DNA of 64,000 nt, from NCBI GenBank assembly GCA_963715025.1, contig CAVQQQ010000001.1, positions 248,001 to 312,000 of the forward strand, given 5' to 3'. Below, one piece after another: positions 1 to 8,458 of this stretch. The stretch comes from DASSJT01 sp963715025 (lineage in GTDB: Bacteria; Actinomycetota; Actinomycetes; Actinomycetales; Dermatophilaceae). A program made the translations under genes and the position numbers. How positions within the stretch are numbered: the first letter of the stretch is position 1; each line of letters starts with the position of its first letter. The notes beneath the pieces were generated by a model that saw nothing but the letters and a program-made list of their open reading frames with translations, was not told the origin of the DNA and ran no database searches.

Positions 1-1319
1 CGGCCCAGGCCCGACTGCTTGAAGCCGCCGAAGGGCGTGGAGTAGCGCACACTGCTGTGCGAGTTGACCGACAGGTTGCCCGCCTCGACCCCGCGGGCCA
101 CGCGGATTGCCCGCGCCAGGTCGCGGGTCCAGATGGACCCGGAGAGCCCGTATGCCGTGTCGTTGGCCTTGGCGACGGCGTCGGCTTCGTCGTCGAACGC
201 CATCACGGCGACGACCGGGCCGAACACCTCGTCCTGCCAGACCCGGTCCTGGGTCGAGCGCGGCATGACGACGGTGGCCGGGTACCAGAAGCCGTCGCCT
301 GCCGGCGCCTCGCCCCTGAAGGCGACGTCTACGGGCTCGGGCGATTCCTCGACGAACGACCGCACGGTGTCCCGCTGGCCCGAGCTGATCAGCGGCCCCA
401 TCTCGGAGGTCTCCTGCACCGGGTCGGCCACGACGACGTTCTTGACTGCCGGCTCGAAGAGCTCCATGAACCGGTCGAACACCGATCGCTCGACCAGGAT
501 GCGGCTGCGGGCACAGCAATCCTGGCCTGCGTTGTCGAAGACGCCGTAGGGGGCGGTTGCCGCGGCCTTCTCGACGTCGGAGTCGGCGAACACGATGTTG
601 GCACTCTTGCCGCCGAGCTCGAGGGTCACCCGCTTGACCCGGTCGGCGGCGCCCCGCATGATCCGCTGGCCCACCGCGGTCGACCCGGTAAAGCACACCT
701 TCCGGACCGCGGTGTGGGTCACGAACCGCTCCCCCACAACCGAGCCCTTGCCAGCGACCACGGTGAAGACCCCCTCGGGCAGACCCGCCTCGAGTGCGAG
801 CTCGCCGAGCCGCAGCGCTGTCAGGGGCGTCAGCTCGGCAGGCTTGAGGACCACCGTGTTGCCAGCCGCGAGTGCCGGCGCGAAGCCCCAGCCGGCGATC
901 GGCATCGGGAAGTTCCACGGGACGATGATCCCGACCGTGCCCAGGGGCTCCTTGAAGGTGACGTCGAGACCACCGGCCACCGGTATCTGCCGGCCGAACA
1001 GGCGCTCGGGAGCCGCCGAGTAGTAGTTCAAGACGTCTCGAACATTACCGGCCTCCCAGCGCGCGTTGCGGATCGTATGGCCCGCGTTGGCGACCTCGAG
1101 CAGGGCAAGCTCCTCGAGGTGGCCGTCGACCACCTCGGCGAATCGGCGCAGCAGGCGGCTACGGTCGGCAGGCGCAACAGCCCGCCAGGCCGGTCCGGCG
1201 AGCTCGGCCGCGGCGATCGCGGCGTCGGTCTCCTCGACGCCGGCGAGCACCACCGTGGCGACCGCCGATCCCGTGGCCGGGTTGACCACGTCGTGCACGT
1301 CAGCACTCACTGCGCCCAC
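1..1319 (-). CDS. Aldehyde dehydrogenase (ALDH superfamily), 3' end cut off by the window
   Basis: NAD(P)-dependent oxidation of an aldehyde to the acid. About 439 residues are visible and the C-terminus lies outside the window. Family landmarks seen: VPWNFP near residue 135, the ELGGK glutamate motif near 233 and the catalytic cysteine in GQDCCARSR near 266. The GTG at 1319 is preferred because GGAG lies 8 nt upstream (1328-1331); a GTG at 1310 is the alternative. It sits 58 nt downstream of the glutamine-synthetase-like gene on the same strand. In the gamma-glutamyl-putrescine (Puu) pathway such an enzyme oxidises gamma-glutamyl-aminobutyraldehyde. That substrate is inferred from context; another aldehyde is possible. 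Confidence 0.9.
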   Translation of the reverse strand, partial: MGAVSADVHDVVNPATGSAVATVVLAGVEETDAAIAAAELAGPAWRAVAPADRSRLLRRFAEVVDGHLEELALLEVANAGHTIRNARWEAGNVRDVLNYYSAAPERLFGRQIPVAGGLDVTFKEPLGTVGIIVPWNFPMPIAGWGFAPALAAGNTVVLKPAELTPLTALRLGELALEAGLPEGVFTVVAGKGSVVGERFVTHTAVRKVCFTGSTAVGQRIMRGAADRVKRVTLELGGKSANIVFADSDVEKAAATAPYGVFDNAGQDCCARSRILVERSVFDRFMELFEPAVKNVVVADPVQETSEMGPLISSGQRDTVRSFVEESPEPVDVAFRGEAPAGDGFWYPATVVMPRSTQDRVWQDEVFGPVVAVMAFDDEADAVAKANDTAYGLSGSIWTRDLARAIRVARGVEAGNLSVNSHSSVRYSTPFGGFKQSGLG

Positions 1320-1377
1320 CTGCCAGACTCCACCGTCACTCCGATCCGCGCTGGTGGGCAGCCCATTCCCCGTCGCC

Positions 1378-2745
1378 TCACAGTCGCTCGAACCCCCTGG
1401 TCCGCTCCCAGTCGGTGACCGCCGCGTTGAATGCGGCCAGCTCGACATCCGCCGCGTGGGTGTAGTGGTCGACGACGTCGTCGCCCAGGGCGGCTCGGGC
1501 GATCGCCGAGGCGGAGAACAGGTCGCGCGCCGCGCTGAGCACGTGCGGGACCCGAGGCTTCGCGGAGGCGTAGGCGTTGCCACCGAAGGCTGGCTCCAGA
1601 GGAAGCTCCTCGCGTATGCCGTGGAGCCCCGCCGCCAGCATCCCCGCCGTCGCCAGGTAGGGATTGACGTCCCCACCGGGGAGGCGGTTCTCGACGCGCA
1701 GGCCCGCACCATGTCCGACCACGCGCAGAGCGCAGGTCCGGTTGTCGGTGCCCCATGCGACGGCGGTGGGCGCGAACGAGCCGGGCTGAAACCGCTTGTA
1801 GGAGTTGACGTTCGGCGCGTAGAGCAGGGTGAAGTCGCGCATAGTGGCCAGGATGCCCGCTAGGAAGTGCTCGAAAAGCTCGCTGCGGCCGCCCGGCCGG
1901 CTCTCGTCCGCGAAGACCGGCGTGCCGTCCAGCCCCCGCAGGGACAGGTGTATGTGGCACGAATTCCCTTCGCGCTCATCGAACTTGGCCATGAAGGTTA
2001 TGGACTGGCCGTGCGCAGCAGCGATCTCCTTCGCCGCGTTCTTGTAGATCGCGTGGTTGTCGCAGGTGCGCACCACGGTGTCGTAGAGGAAGGCGATTTC
2101 ATGCTGGCCGAGGTTGCACTCCCCCTTCGCACTCTCGACGGTGACGCCGGCGGCATACATCGCATTCCTGATGTCGCGCAGGAGGGGCTCCACCCGGGTT
2201 CCGCCCAGGATGGAGTAGTCGACGTTGTAGCGGTTGGCGCCCGTGAGCCCTTGGTAGCCCTGGTCCCAGGCCTGCTCGTAGCTCTCGTCGAAGATGATGA
2301 ACTCCAGCTCGGTGCCGGCGAGTGCGACGAAGCCCAGGTCGGCTGCAGCGTCTGCCTGCGCCTTGAGCACCGACCTCGGCGACTGGCGCACCATGCCGGA
2401 GCCGTCGAGCCAGGAGAGGTCGCACTGGACCGTTGCCGAGTAGGGCTGCCCGGGCGTGCGGCGGAGCGTCGAGAGGTCGAGGTCGAACATCATGTCCCCG
2501 TACCCGCGTTCCCAGGAGCTGATCGCGTAGCCGTCGACCGTATTCATGTCGACATCCACGGCCAGGAGGTAGTTGCAGCCCTCGGTGCCGTGGGCGAGCA
2601 CCCGGTCCAGGAAGAACTGGCCGTGGATCCGCTTGCCCTGTAGGCGACCCTGCATGTCCGTGAAGGCGACGATGACGGTGTCAATCGCCCCGGAGGCGAT
2701 CTCGCTGCGCAGCGCGTCGAGGGTCAGCTGTGGTGGTGCTGTCAC
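1378..2745 (-). CDS. Glutamine synthetase family protein, probable gamma-glutamylpolyamine synthetase
   Basis: ATP-dependent ligase of the glutamine synthetase fold, 455 residues. The GS beta-grasp N-terminus is followed by the catalytic barrel with ELEFIIF, the metal/substrate motif GQHEI near residue 215, and NSCHIHLSL. The GTG start at 2745 has a strong GGAGGAC ribosome site 5-6 nt upstream. It lies between a GntR/FadR regulator and an aldehyde dehydrogenase, with a permease at the head of the cluster. This is the gene set for glutamylating putrescine or another polyamine before oxidation (PuuA-like; Streptomyces GlnA3-like). A true ammonium-assimilating GlnA is unlikely in this context. 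Substrate is inferred. Confidence 0.85.
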   Translation of the reverse strand: MTAPPQLTLDALRSEIASGAIDTVIVAFTDMQGRLQGKRIHGQFFLDRVLAHGTEGCNYLLAVDVDMNTVDGYAISSWERGYGDMMFDLDLSTLRRTPGQPYSATVQCDLSWLDGSGMVRQSPRSVLKAQADAAADLGFVALAGTELEFIIFDESYEQAWDQGYQGLTGANRYNVDYSILGGTRVEPLLRDIRNAMYAAGVTVESAKGECNLGQHEIAFLYDTVVRTCDNHAIYKNAAKEIAAAHGQSITFMAKFDEREGNSCHIHLSLRGLDGTPVFADESRPGGRSELFEHFLAGILATMRDFTLLYAPNVNSYKRFQPGSFAPTAVAWGTDNRTCALRVVGHGAGLRVENRLPGGDVNPYLATAGMLAAGLHGIREELPLEPAFGGNAYASAKPRVPHVLSAARDLFSASAIARAALGDDVVDHYTHAADVELAAFNAAVTDWERTRGFERL

Positions 2746-2800
2746 AAGTCCTCCTTGGTCGTTTCCGGGCTCAGCGGGGTCTCGGAGCCATCCGGGGCAG

Positions 2801-3571
2801 TCATCCGATCAGGCCGCGCAGCAGTGCCGATGTCGCATCGCAGTGCTCCTCCATCTGGATCCGGGCCGTCTCGGGGTCGCCCGCCAGAATGGCGCCGACG
2901 ACGGCCTCGTGCTGCTCGGTCGAGTGGGCGATGTTGCGCGGGAGCACCGGTATCGCGACGAGCATCTCGTGCAGGGCCGCCTGCGCCCGCGTCACCGCCT
3001 CGATGAGCATGGGCGAGCCGGACAGCGTGGCGATGGCCAGGTGCAGTCGCGAGTCGGCGATGCGGTGCGCCCGGGGATCCCGGGCGGCGCCCACCTCGGC
3101 GAGTGCCTCGGTGAGCCAGGCCCGCTGGTCGGCCGAGAGGGGGCGCCGCGCCGCTAGCGCAGCAGCCCCTGGCTCGACCACCCGCCGGAAGTCCAAGGCG
3201 TCGGAGAGGTCCGCGCCCCTGCGGCTGGACGCCGGGGCCTGAACCGGGAGTTCAGGCCCCTGGTACACCACCACGGTGCCGCCACCGCGGCCGCGCGTGG
3301 TGGTGACCAGTCCCGAGTCCCGGAGCGCCGCGATCGCCTCCCGGAGCGTGACCCGGCTGACGCCGAGGCGCTCAGCCAGCTCACGCTCCGGCGGCAGCTG
3401 CTCGCCGTTTGCGAACACCCCGAGCCGGATTGCGGTAGCCAGCTGCTCCACCGTGGACTCGAACACGTTCGCGCCGGTGTGGCGGAGAACCGCGTCGGGG
3501 AGGCGGCGCTCCGGGAGCGGGTGCTCTCGACTGGCGGGCATTGCATGCTCTGGTGCCATGACCCCAGTCAA
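2801..3571 (-). CDS. GntR family transcriptional regulator, FadR/FCD subfamily
   Basis: 256-residue DNA-binding repressor or activator. A winged helix-turn-helix occupies about residues 38-105 (LPPERELAERLGVSRVTLREAI), followed by an all-helical FCD ligand domain. The ATG at 3571 gives an N-terminus of about 35 residues ahead of the winged helix; an ATG at 3559 is an alternative. It is sandwiched between the permease remnant and the glutamate-polyamine ligase on the same strand, so it most likely senses a pathway intermediate and controls this cluster. The inverted repeat at 4745-4770 upstream of the permease is a candidate operator. Confidence 0.88.
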   Translation of the reverse strand: MTGVMAPEHAMPASREHPLPERRLPDAVLRHTGANVFESTVEQLATAIRLGVFANGEQLPPERELAERLGVSRVTLREAIAALRDSGLVTTTRGRGGGTVVVYQGPELPVQAPASSRRGADLSDALDFRRVVEPGAAALAARRPLSADQRAWLTEALAEVGAARDPRAHRIADSRLHLAIATLSGSPMLIEAVTRAQAALHEMLVAIPVLPRNIAHSTEQHEAVVGAILAGDPETARIQMEEHCDATSALLRGLIG

Positions 3572-3595
3572 CCCGTCCTCTCAGTCGGTTTGGCC

Positions 3596-4658
3596 TCAGT
3601 CAAGCAGCAGCTCGCTGGCGGGCCTGGTGTCGTGGCCCTCGGGGACGTCCTTCAGGAAGTGCATGCGTCCGCCGATGAGCCGGTCGGGGTTCCGGTCCGT
3701 GGGTTGACCTTGGACCACAGCACCGATCCCGGCAGCGCATTGTCCCGCGAGAAGGCATAGGACATGCGGGAGTTCGCCGTCACCGAGGCCATGCCACAGA
3801 AGAACTGGGCGACCGCCGCGATGAACAGGAGGAACGTGCCGGTCGTCGCCCCAGCAGCGTCGATGAAGATCTGCGCAGGCGGGAGGCCGGTCTCGGTGGC
3901 GCGCGCGCGCGTAGTCCTGGATCGACGCGGTCACGGCGATGAGCAGGATCCACCCCGCGAGGCCCGACACCCAGACGCTGCGAATGAGGCCCTTGGGGGC
4001 CTCGGTCGCCGCCCCCCTGGTCGCCTCGGCGACGCGCGCCGAGGCGTCGTAGCCCGTGTAGGTGTGCTGCGCCATCAGCAGGCCGATGAGGAAGGCGTAG
4101 ATCGCGCTGCCCCAGCCGGTGTCGTTGTGGAACTCGGTGAAGGTCCACGCCAGCGACTGGTGCTTGTCGGGCACGAAGGCGAGGACCAGCACGATGATCG
4201 CCACGCCCCCCAGGTGCCACCAGGCGCTCACGTTGGACAGCACCTTCACCAGGTCGACGCCGAAGGTGTTGAGCAGGCCGTGGAGCAGGATGATCACCAG
4301 GAACGCGATGAACGTCGACGTGGTCGAGGCGGTTGTGCCGAAGACCAGGTTGAGCAGCGCCATCCAGGTGATGGCGGCGCCGAAGTCGATGGCCGCGGTG
4401 ACGGCGATCTCGCCGAGGAAGTTGAACCACCCCACGTACCAGGCCCAGACCCGCTTGTTGGTGCGGGCGAGGCGGCCGGCCCAGAAGTAGAGCCCTCCTG
4501 CGGTGGGGTAGGCGGAGCAGATCTCCGCCATGGCGAGGGCCACACACAGCACGAAGAGGCCCACCAGTGGCCAGCCGATCGAGCTCCTGCTTGTAGCCCA
4601 GCTCGGCTAGCCGCGCAGCATCCTCATCGAGGGTGGTTTGAGACCGAGGAACACTCAT
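3596..4658 (-). pseudogene. Decayed APC-family amino acid/polyamine permease
   Basis: Remnant of an APC superfamily importer with at least three lesions. (1) The N-terminus (MSVPRSQTTLDEDAARL, then LGYKQEL) jumps to IGWPLVGLFVLCVALAMAE in another frame near 4585, losing about 40-45 residues that normally hold the first membrane segment. (2) The frame breaks in the alternating GC tract at 3900-3910 between SIQDYA and ETGLPPAQIF. (3) After VNPRTGTPT, near 3685, the reading passes straight to a typical permease tail, GGRMHFLKDVPEGHDTRP, in the first frame, so roughly 130 residues of C-terminal membrane segments are missing. The two deletions cannot be single-base sequencing errors. The remnant heads the polyamine cluster, which therefore probably lost its own importer. 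Confidence 0.85.
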
Positions 4659-4744
4659 TGGTCACCTCGTATACGTCTACCAGCGCACCATTTCCGCTGA
4701 CACGGAGTAGTGCTGCGAATGAAACACCCGCCGCGCTGTCGCCG

Positions 4745-4770
4745 TCAATGGTCTGGGGTCAGACCATTGA
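4745..4770. promoter_or_regulatory. Perfect 11-bp inverted repeat, operator or terminator
   Basis: Arms TCAATGGTCTG (4745-4755) and CAGACCATTGA (4760-4770) are separated by GGGT. The site is 5 nt past the stop codon of the HAD phosphatase gene and about 90 nt upstream of the permease start on the same strand. There is no T-run, which weakens a Rho-independent terminator reading. The half-sites TGGTCTG/CAGACCA resemble operators of FadR/FCD-type GntR regulators (TGGTC...GACCA), and such a regulator is encoded next door. Function is inferred. Confidence 0.5.
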
Positions 4771-4775
4771 GTGAA

Positions 4776-5660
4776 TCATCCGATCAGCGACTCGAGCACC
4801 GCGGCCACGCCGTCATCGTCGTTGGCCGGACACGTCCAGTCCGCGACCGCGCGCACGTCCGCATGGGCGTTGGCCACGGCGAACGACGTGCCGGCCCAGC
4901 GCAGCATGGGCAGGTCGTTGGGCATGTCGCCGAATGCCCATACGTCCTCCGCGCCGATGCCCAGCTCGGCTGCCCACTCTGCGAGCCCCGCCGCCTTCGT
5001 CACCCCGGCGGCGGACAGCTCGGCCAGGCCCCGGGCGCCGGAGAAGGCCAGGACCAGCCGCTCGCCGACGACCTCCTCCACGGCGGCAAGGAAGTCCGAC
5101 TCTGGCATCCCGGGACACCGTGCGAGCAGTTTTCCGACGGCATCGTCGATCAGGGCCCGGACGTCCTCGCAGCGGACCGCCTCCTCGGGATAGTCGTGCG
5201 CCGCGACGAACGCGACCTCGACAGCCAGCCCGCTGGCCCGCTCCGCGGCAAAGCGGATGCCGGGTATGCCGTGGCGCAGGTCAGCGATGACGTCGTCCAG
5301 GAGCGCGACATCGATCGTCCGCGACGAGACGACCCGCCGCCGGGCCACGTGGTAGACGAACGCCCCGTTGGCGCACACGGCAGTGCCATGCGACCCGACG
5401 ACGTCGGCGAGGCCGTGCAGCCATCGGGGCGGCCGAGCGGTGACCAGCACCGTGGCCACCCCCTGGGCGCCAACCGTCCGCATCGCCGCACGGGTGCGGT
5501 CCGACACGGTGCCGTCACTGCGCAGCAGCGTCCCGTCCAGGTCGGTCGCGACCAGGCGCGGTGGCCTGGCAGCGAACGGCCCGGGCGAGGTCCCGGGGCG
5601 GGCCCGCGCGGACCAGCCCCACGGCATACCCCGTGGTGCATGCGGGCCGGCGCCGTCCAC
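4776..5660 (-). CDS. HAD superfamily (Cof-type, IIB) phosphatase
   Basis: Cytosolic haloacid-dehalogenase-type sugar or nucleotide phosphatase. It carries motif I, VATDLDGTLLRSDG, with the aspartate nucleophile; motif II, VLVTARPPRW; a large C2-type cap; and the terminal motif WAFGDMPNDLPML. The longest frame (294 residues) has about 37 residues before motif I, which is long for the family. The true start may be the ATG at 5627 or a later codon. It begins immediately after the ilvE stop (5662), so it is probably co-transcribed with ilvE. The substrate cannot be read from sequence. Confidence 0.85.
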   Translation of the reverse strand: MDGAGPHAPRGMPWGWSARARPGTSPGPFAARPPRLVATDLDGTLLRSDGTVSDRTRAAMRTVGAQGVATVLVTARPPRWLHGLADVVGSHGTAVCANGAFVYHVARRRVVSSRTIDVALLDDVIADLRHGIPGIRFAAERASGLAVEVAFVAAHDYPEEAVRCEDVRALIDDAVGKLLARCPGMPESDFLAAVEEVVGERLVLAFSGARGLAELSAAGVTKAAGLAEWAAELGIGAEDVWAFGDMPNDLPMLRWAGTSFAVANAHADVRAVADWTCPANDDDGVAAVLESLIG

Positions 5661-5661
5661 C

Positions 5662-6774
5662 TCAGACGAGGCGGGTCATCCAGCCGTGCGTGTCCTCGGC
5701 GCGGCCGTACTGGATGTCCAAGAGCCGCTCGCGGATGGTGCGGGTGACTTCGCCGTAGTCGACGCCGTGGCGGTGGTCGGCACTGCCGCCCTCCCAGCGC
5801 AGCTCGCCCACCGGCGTCACGACGGCCGCGGTGCCACAGGCGAAGATCTCCGAGATCTCGCCGCTGGCCGCCCCGTCCTTCCACTCCTGGATCGGCACCT
5901 TGCGCTCGACGGGCTCCAGGCCCAGCTCCTTGGCAAGCTCGATGATCGACGAGCGGGTGATGCCCTCCAGGATCGAGCCGCTCAGCTCGGGCGTGACCAG
6001 CTGGCCGCTCTTCGTCACGAAGAAGACGTTCATGCCGCCGAGCTCCTCGACGCAGGACTGCGTCGAGGAATCGAGGAAGACCGCCTGCTGGCAGCCGTGC
6101 TCGATGCCCTCGAGCTGGCCGGCCAGGCTCGAGGCGTAGTTGCCCCCGCACTTGGCCGCGCCGGTGCCGCCCGCGCCGGCCCGGGCGTAGTGCGTCGACA
6201 GCCAGATGGTGACCGGCTTGATGCCCCCCGGGAAGTACGCGCCGGCAGGCGAGGCGATCACCGAGTACGTGACGTGGTTGGCGGGGCGGACACCCAGGAA
6301 GGCCTCGCTGGCGAACATGAACGGGCGCAGGTAGAGGCTGGTCTCACCGGTGGCGAAGGCCGGGACCCACTTCTGGTCGACCTCGACCAGAGCCCGCAGG
6401 GAGGCGATGAAGTCCTCCTCCGGCAGCTCGGGGAGGGTGAGCCGGCGGGCGCTGCGGATCATGCGCTGCGCGTTGGCCTCGGGCCGGAACGTCCAGACCG
6501 AGCCGTCTTCGTGGCGGTAGGCCTTCATGCCCTCGAAGATCTCCTGGGCATAGTGCAGCACGGCCGCAGAGGGCATCAGGGACAGCGGGCCGTAGGCCGT
6601 GACGCGGGCATCGTGCCAGCCCTCGCCTGGCGTCCAGGTGGCCAAGACCATGTGGTCGGTGAAGGTGGTGCCGAAGCCCGGGTTGGCGAGTACCGCTTCT
6701 CGCTCCGCATCCGGCAGCGGGTCGCTGCGACGGGTGACCTCAAAGGTCAGCGGGGCGGTGGCGGCCTGGCTCAT
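5662..6774 (-). CDS. ilvE: Branched-chain-amino-acid aminotransferase
   Basis: PLP enzyme (fold-type IV, class IV) that interconverts Leu/Ile/Val and their 2-oxo acids, the last step of branched-chain synthesis. 370 residues, normal for actinobacterial IlvE. Landmarks: EIFEGMKAYR near 78-87, YLRPFMFASE, the PLP lysine in GAAKCGGNYASS near 207, and EISEIFACGTAAVVTPV. The ATG at 6774 has an ideal GGAGGAACC ribosome site. It follows leuB on the same strand and precedes the HAD phosphatase. It completes a complement with ilvB, ilvN, ilvC, ilvD and leuB in the same window. Confidence 0.96.
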   Translation of the reverse strand: MSQAATAPLTFEVTRRSDPLPDAEREAVLANPGFGTTFTDHMVLATWTPGEGWHDARVTAYGPLSLMPSAAVLHYAQEIFEGMKAYRHEDGSVWTFRPEANAQRMIRSARRLTLPELPEEDFIASLRALVEVDQKWVPAFATGETSLYLRPFMFASEAFLGVRPANHVTYSVIASPAGAYFPGGIKPVTIWLSTHYARAGAGGTGAAKCGGNYASSLAGQLEGIEHGCQQAVFLDSSTQSCVEELGGMNVFFVTKSGQLVTPELSGSILEGITRSSIIELAKELGLEPVERKVPIQEWKDGAASGEISEIFACGTAAVVTPVGELRWEGGSADHRHGVDYGEVTRTIRERLLDIQYGRAEDTHGWMTRLV

Positions 6775-6861
6775 GGTTCCTCCTGCGTCGACATCCCTGC
6801 CTCGAAGGGTACCTGCCCCGGCGAGCGCCCCGGGCAGGGAGAAGACGAGCGCGGCCGTGTC

Positions 6862-7947
6862 CTAGAGGCGCGCGACGATGGCGTCGCCGACCTCGGAGGT
6901 CGTGCGTACCGAGGCGCCCCGCTCGGCGAGATCGGCGGCCACGGCCTGCTCCACGCGGGCGGCCTCGTCGCTGCGGCCGACGTGCGCCAGCAGCATCGAG
7001 ACCGACAGGATCGTTGCGGTGGGGTCGGCCTTGCCCAGGCCGGCGATGTCGGGGGCGGAGCCGTGCACCGGCTCGAACATGCTCGGCGCCGTGCGGTCGG
7101 GGTTGATGTTGCCGCTCGCGGCGAGGCCGATACCTCCCGCGATCGCTGCGGCGATGTCGGTGAGGATGTCGCCGAAGAGGTTGTCGGTGACGATGACGTC
7201 GAACCGGCCCGGGTCTGTGGCCATGAAGATCGTGGCGGCGTCGACGTGCTGGTAGGCGAGCTCGACGTCGGGGAAGTCTCGGCCGACCTCCTCGACCGTG
7301 CGGCGCCACAGATGACCGGCATACGTCAGGACGTTGTGCTTGTGCACCAGGGTGAGGTGCCGGCGCGGGCGCCTGGCCGCGCGGGCGAACGCGTCGCGCA
7401 CGACGCGCTCAACCCCGAACCGGGTGTTGACGCTGACCTCCGTGGCGATCTCCGCAGGCGTGCCCTCACGCAGGAGCCCGCCGTTGCCGGCATACGGGCC
7501 CTCGGTGCCCTCCCGCACCACGACGAAGTCGATCCCGCCTGGGGCGACCCGCTCGACTGCCAGGGGGCTGGTCACGCCGGGGTAGAGCCTGGCGGGACGC
7601 AGGTTGACGTAATGGTCGAGGGCGAAGCGCAGCTTGAGCAGCAGGCCGCGCTCGAGCACGCCGCTCGGCACACCCGGGTCACCGACCGCACCGAGCAGGA
7701 TCGCGTCGTGTCCGCGGAGCTCCTGGAGCACGGAGTCGGGCAGGGTCTCGCCGGTGGCGTGCCAGCGGCGTGCACCCAGGTCGTACTCGGTCGTGCTGAC
7801 CTTGGGGCCCGTGTTGCTGGTCACCGCCTGGAGCGCCTTGAGCCCTTCGGCGATGACCTCGGGACCGATGCCGTCTCCGCCGATGACGGCGATGTCGAGG
7901 GTGTCCGACGGGGCTGCGCTCGTCGAGGTGGGCTGCGGGTCGGCCAT
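6862..7947 (-). CDS. leuB: 3-isopropylmalate dehydrogenase
   Basis: NAD-dependent oxidative decarboxylation of 3-isopropylmalate in leucine synthesis. Landmarks: IGGDGIGPEV at the N-terminus, LLGAVGDP, the LTLVHKHNVL segment, VDAATIFM, DIAAAIAGGIGLAASGNINPD and FEPVHGSAPDIAG. The ATG at 7947 is preferred because TAACCT (7955-7960) lies 7 nt before it, matching the leaderless promoter pattern seen elsewhere here; this gives 361 residues. An ATG at 7968 gives 368 residues but has no ribosome site. About 180 nt upstream is a leader region with a Leu/Val/Ile-rich peptide (8256-8306), so readthrough from that leader may also drive the gene. Confidence 0.95.
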   Translation of the reverse strand: MADPQPTSTSAAPSDTLDIAVIGGDGIGPEVIAEGLKALQAVTSNTGPKVSTTEYDLGARRWHATGETLPDSVLQELRGHDAILLGAVGDPGVPSGVLERGLLLKLRFALDHYVNLRPARLYPGVTSPLAVERVAPGGIDFVVVREGTEGPYAGNGGLLREGTPAEIATEVSVNTRFGVERVVRDAFARAARRPRRHLTLVHKHNVLTYAGHLWRRTVEEVGRDFPDVELAYQHVDAATIFMATDPGRFDVIVTDNLFGDILTDIAAAIAGGIGLAASGNINPDRTAPSMFEPVHGSAPDIAGLGKADPTATILSVSMLLAHVGRSDEAARVEQAVAADLAERGASVRTTSEVGDAIVARL

Positions 7948-8000
7948 GTGCGTCAGGTTAGGGTTCATCTTGTGATGTGGGATTGCCGTCTCACATGACG

Positions 8001-8030
8001 AATGGCCCGGCCATTGGGGGCTGGGCCATT
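8001..8030. terminator. Hairpin between the small ORF and leuB
   Basis: AATGGCCC (8001-8008) pairs with GGGCCATT (8023-8030) across a 14-nt loop. The first arm can alternatively fold on GGCCATT at 8009-8015. It lies between the stop of the 26-residue ORF (8050) and the leuB start on the minus strand. No T-tract follows, so termination is uncertain. It may limit readthrough into leuB or protect an RNA end. Confidence 0.35.
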
Positions 8031-8049
8031 GCGTCGGGGTGGCCTCGGC

Positions 8050-8130
8050 TCAGTCGTCCGAGTGGCCCTGGTCGCGCAGGTCCATCGACTCCTGCAGCGC
8101 CTGCCGGGCCCTCTGTGCCTCTTCGCTCAT
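8050..8130 (-). CDS. Putative 26-residue small protein between the leader and leuB
   Basis: An ATG at 8130 preceded by GAAGGA 9 nt upstream opens an acidic, Glu/Gln/Arg/Asp-rich frame beginning MSEEAQRARQALQ and ending QGHSDD. It is translated in the same direction as leuB and lies between the branched-chain attenuator and leuB. The ribosome site argues for translation. I recognise no family and the short length makes it uncertain. It has only two Leu codons, so it is not itself the attenuating peptide. Confidence 0.4.
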   Translation of the reverse strand: MSEEAQRARQALQESMDLRDQGHSDD

Positions 8131-8306
8131 CTCAATCAGTCCTTCGCGCCCCCGTCGGGGCAGTGCAAACGGGTGGGTGGTTTCGGGGGCTCGAGCCGTG
8201 TTTGGCGAACCCAGTCAGCAGGGGCAACGCGGGGTCTCCGCGGCGAGAGCGCTGACTACCGAAACTCGCCGCGGCTGGCGATGAGGAGTACGAGCCGCCG
8301 CGTCAT
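8130..8306 (-). promoter_or_regulatory. Branched-chain amino acid attenuator leader
   Basis: Contains the leader peptide (8256-8306) and mutually exclusive RNA pairings. Inside the leader ORF, CCGCGGCGAG (plus-strand 8265-8274) is perfectly complementary over 10 bp to CTCGCCGCGG just downstream (8238-8247). The downstream arm can instead join a second structure: a 5-bp CCGCG/CGCGG stem (8238-8242 with 8228-8232) enclosed by AGTCAGC/GCTGACT (8213-8219 with 8251-8257), which overlaps the leader stop codon. Ribosome position on the Leu/Val/Ile codons would select between them. No T-tract follows, so the output may be Rho-type or translational. A final 5-bp hairpin lies at 8148-8161. Confidence 0.6.
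8256..8306 (-). CDS. Leader peptide MTRRLVLLIASRGEFR
   Basis: A 16-residue ORF with consecutive Leu-Val-Leu-Leu-Ile codons (CTC GTA CTC CTC ATC), the hallmark of attenuator leader peptides of branched-chain operons. TAATCT (8314-8319) lies 7 nt before the ATG and could be the -10 of a leaderless transcript; no Shine-Dalgarno is visible. The following RNA has alternative hairpins. The downstream genes in the same direction are a small ORF and leuB. Function is inferred from composition, position and structure. Confidence 0.65.
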   Translation of the reverse strand: MTRRLVLLIASRGEFR

Positions 8307-8458
8307 GTCGAACAGATTAGATGGACGTCCAAGTATCGTGTACCGGTTTCCCGCCATCTGAGACGTTCGGCTGATGATTTGCGGCCAGAAGCCGAACCAG
8401 CCACAGGCCTTCGCGAGCCTTCCCCTGGGTCTGGGGCCCTCGACCACCAGAGGTGGGG

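Noticed and set aside
5368..7998. Open frame of 876 codons on the plus strand
   Set aside because: Antisense shadow of ilvE and leuB, both strongly supported on the minus strand.
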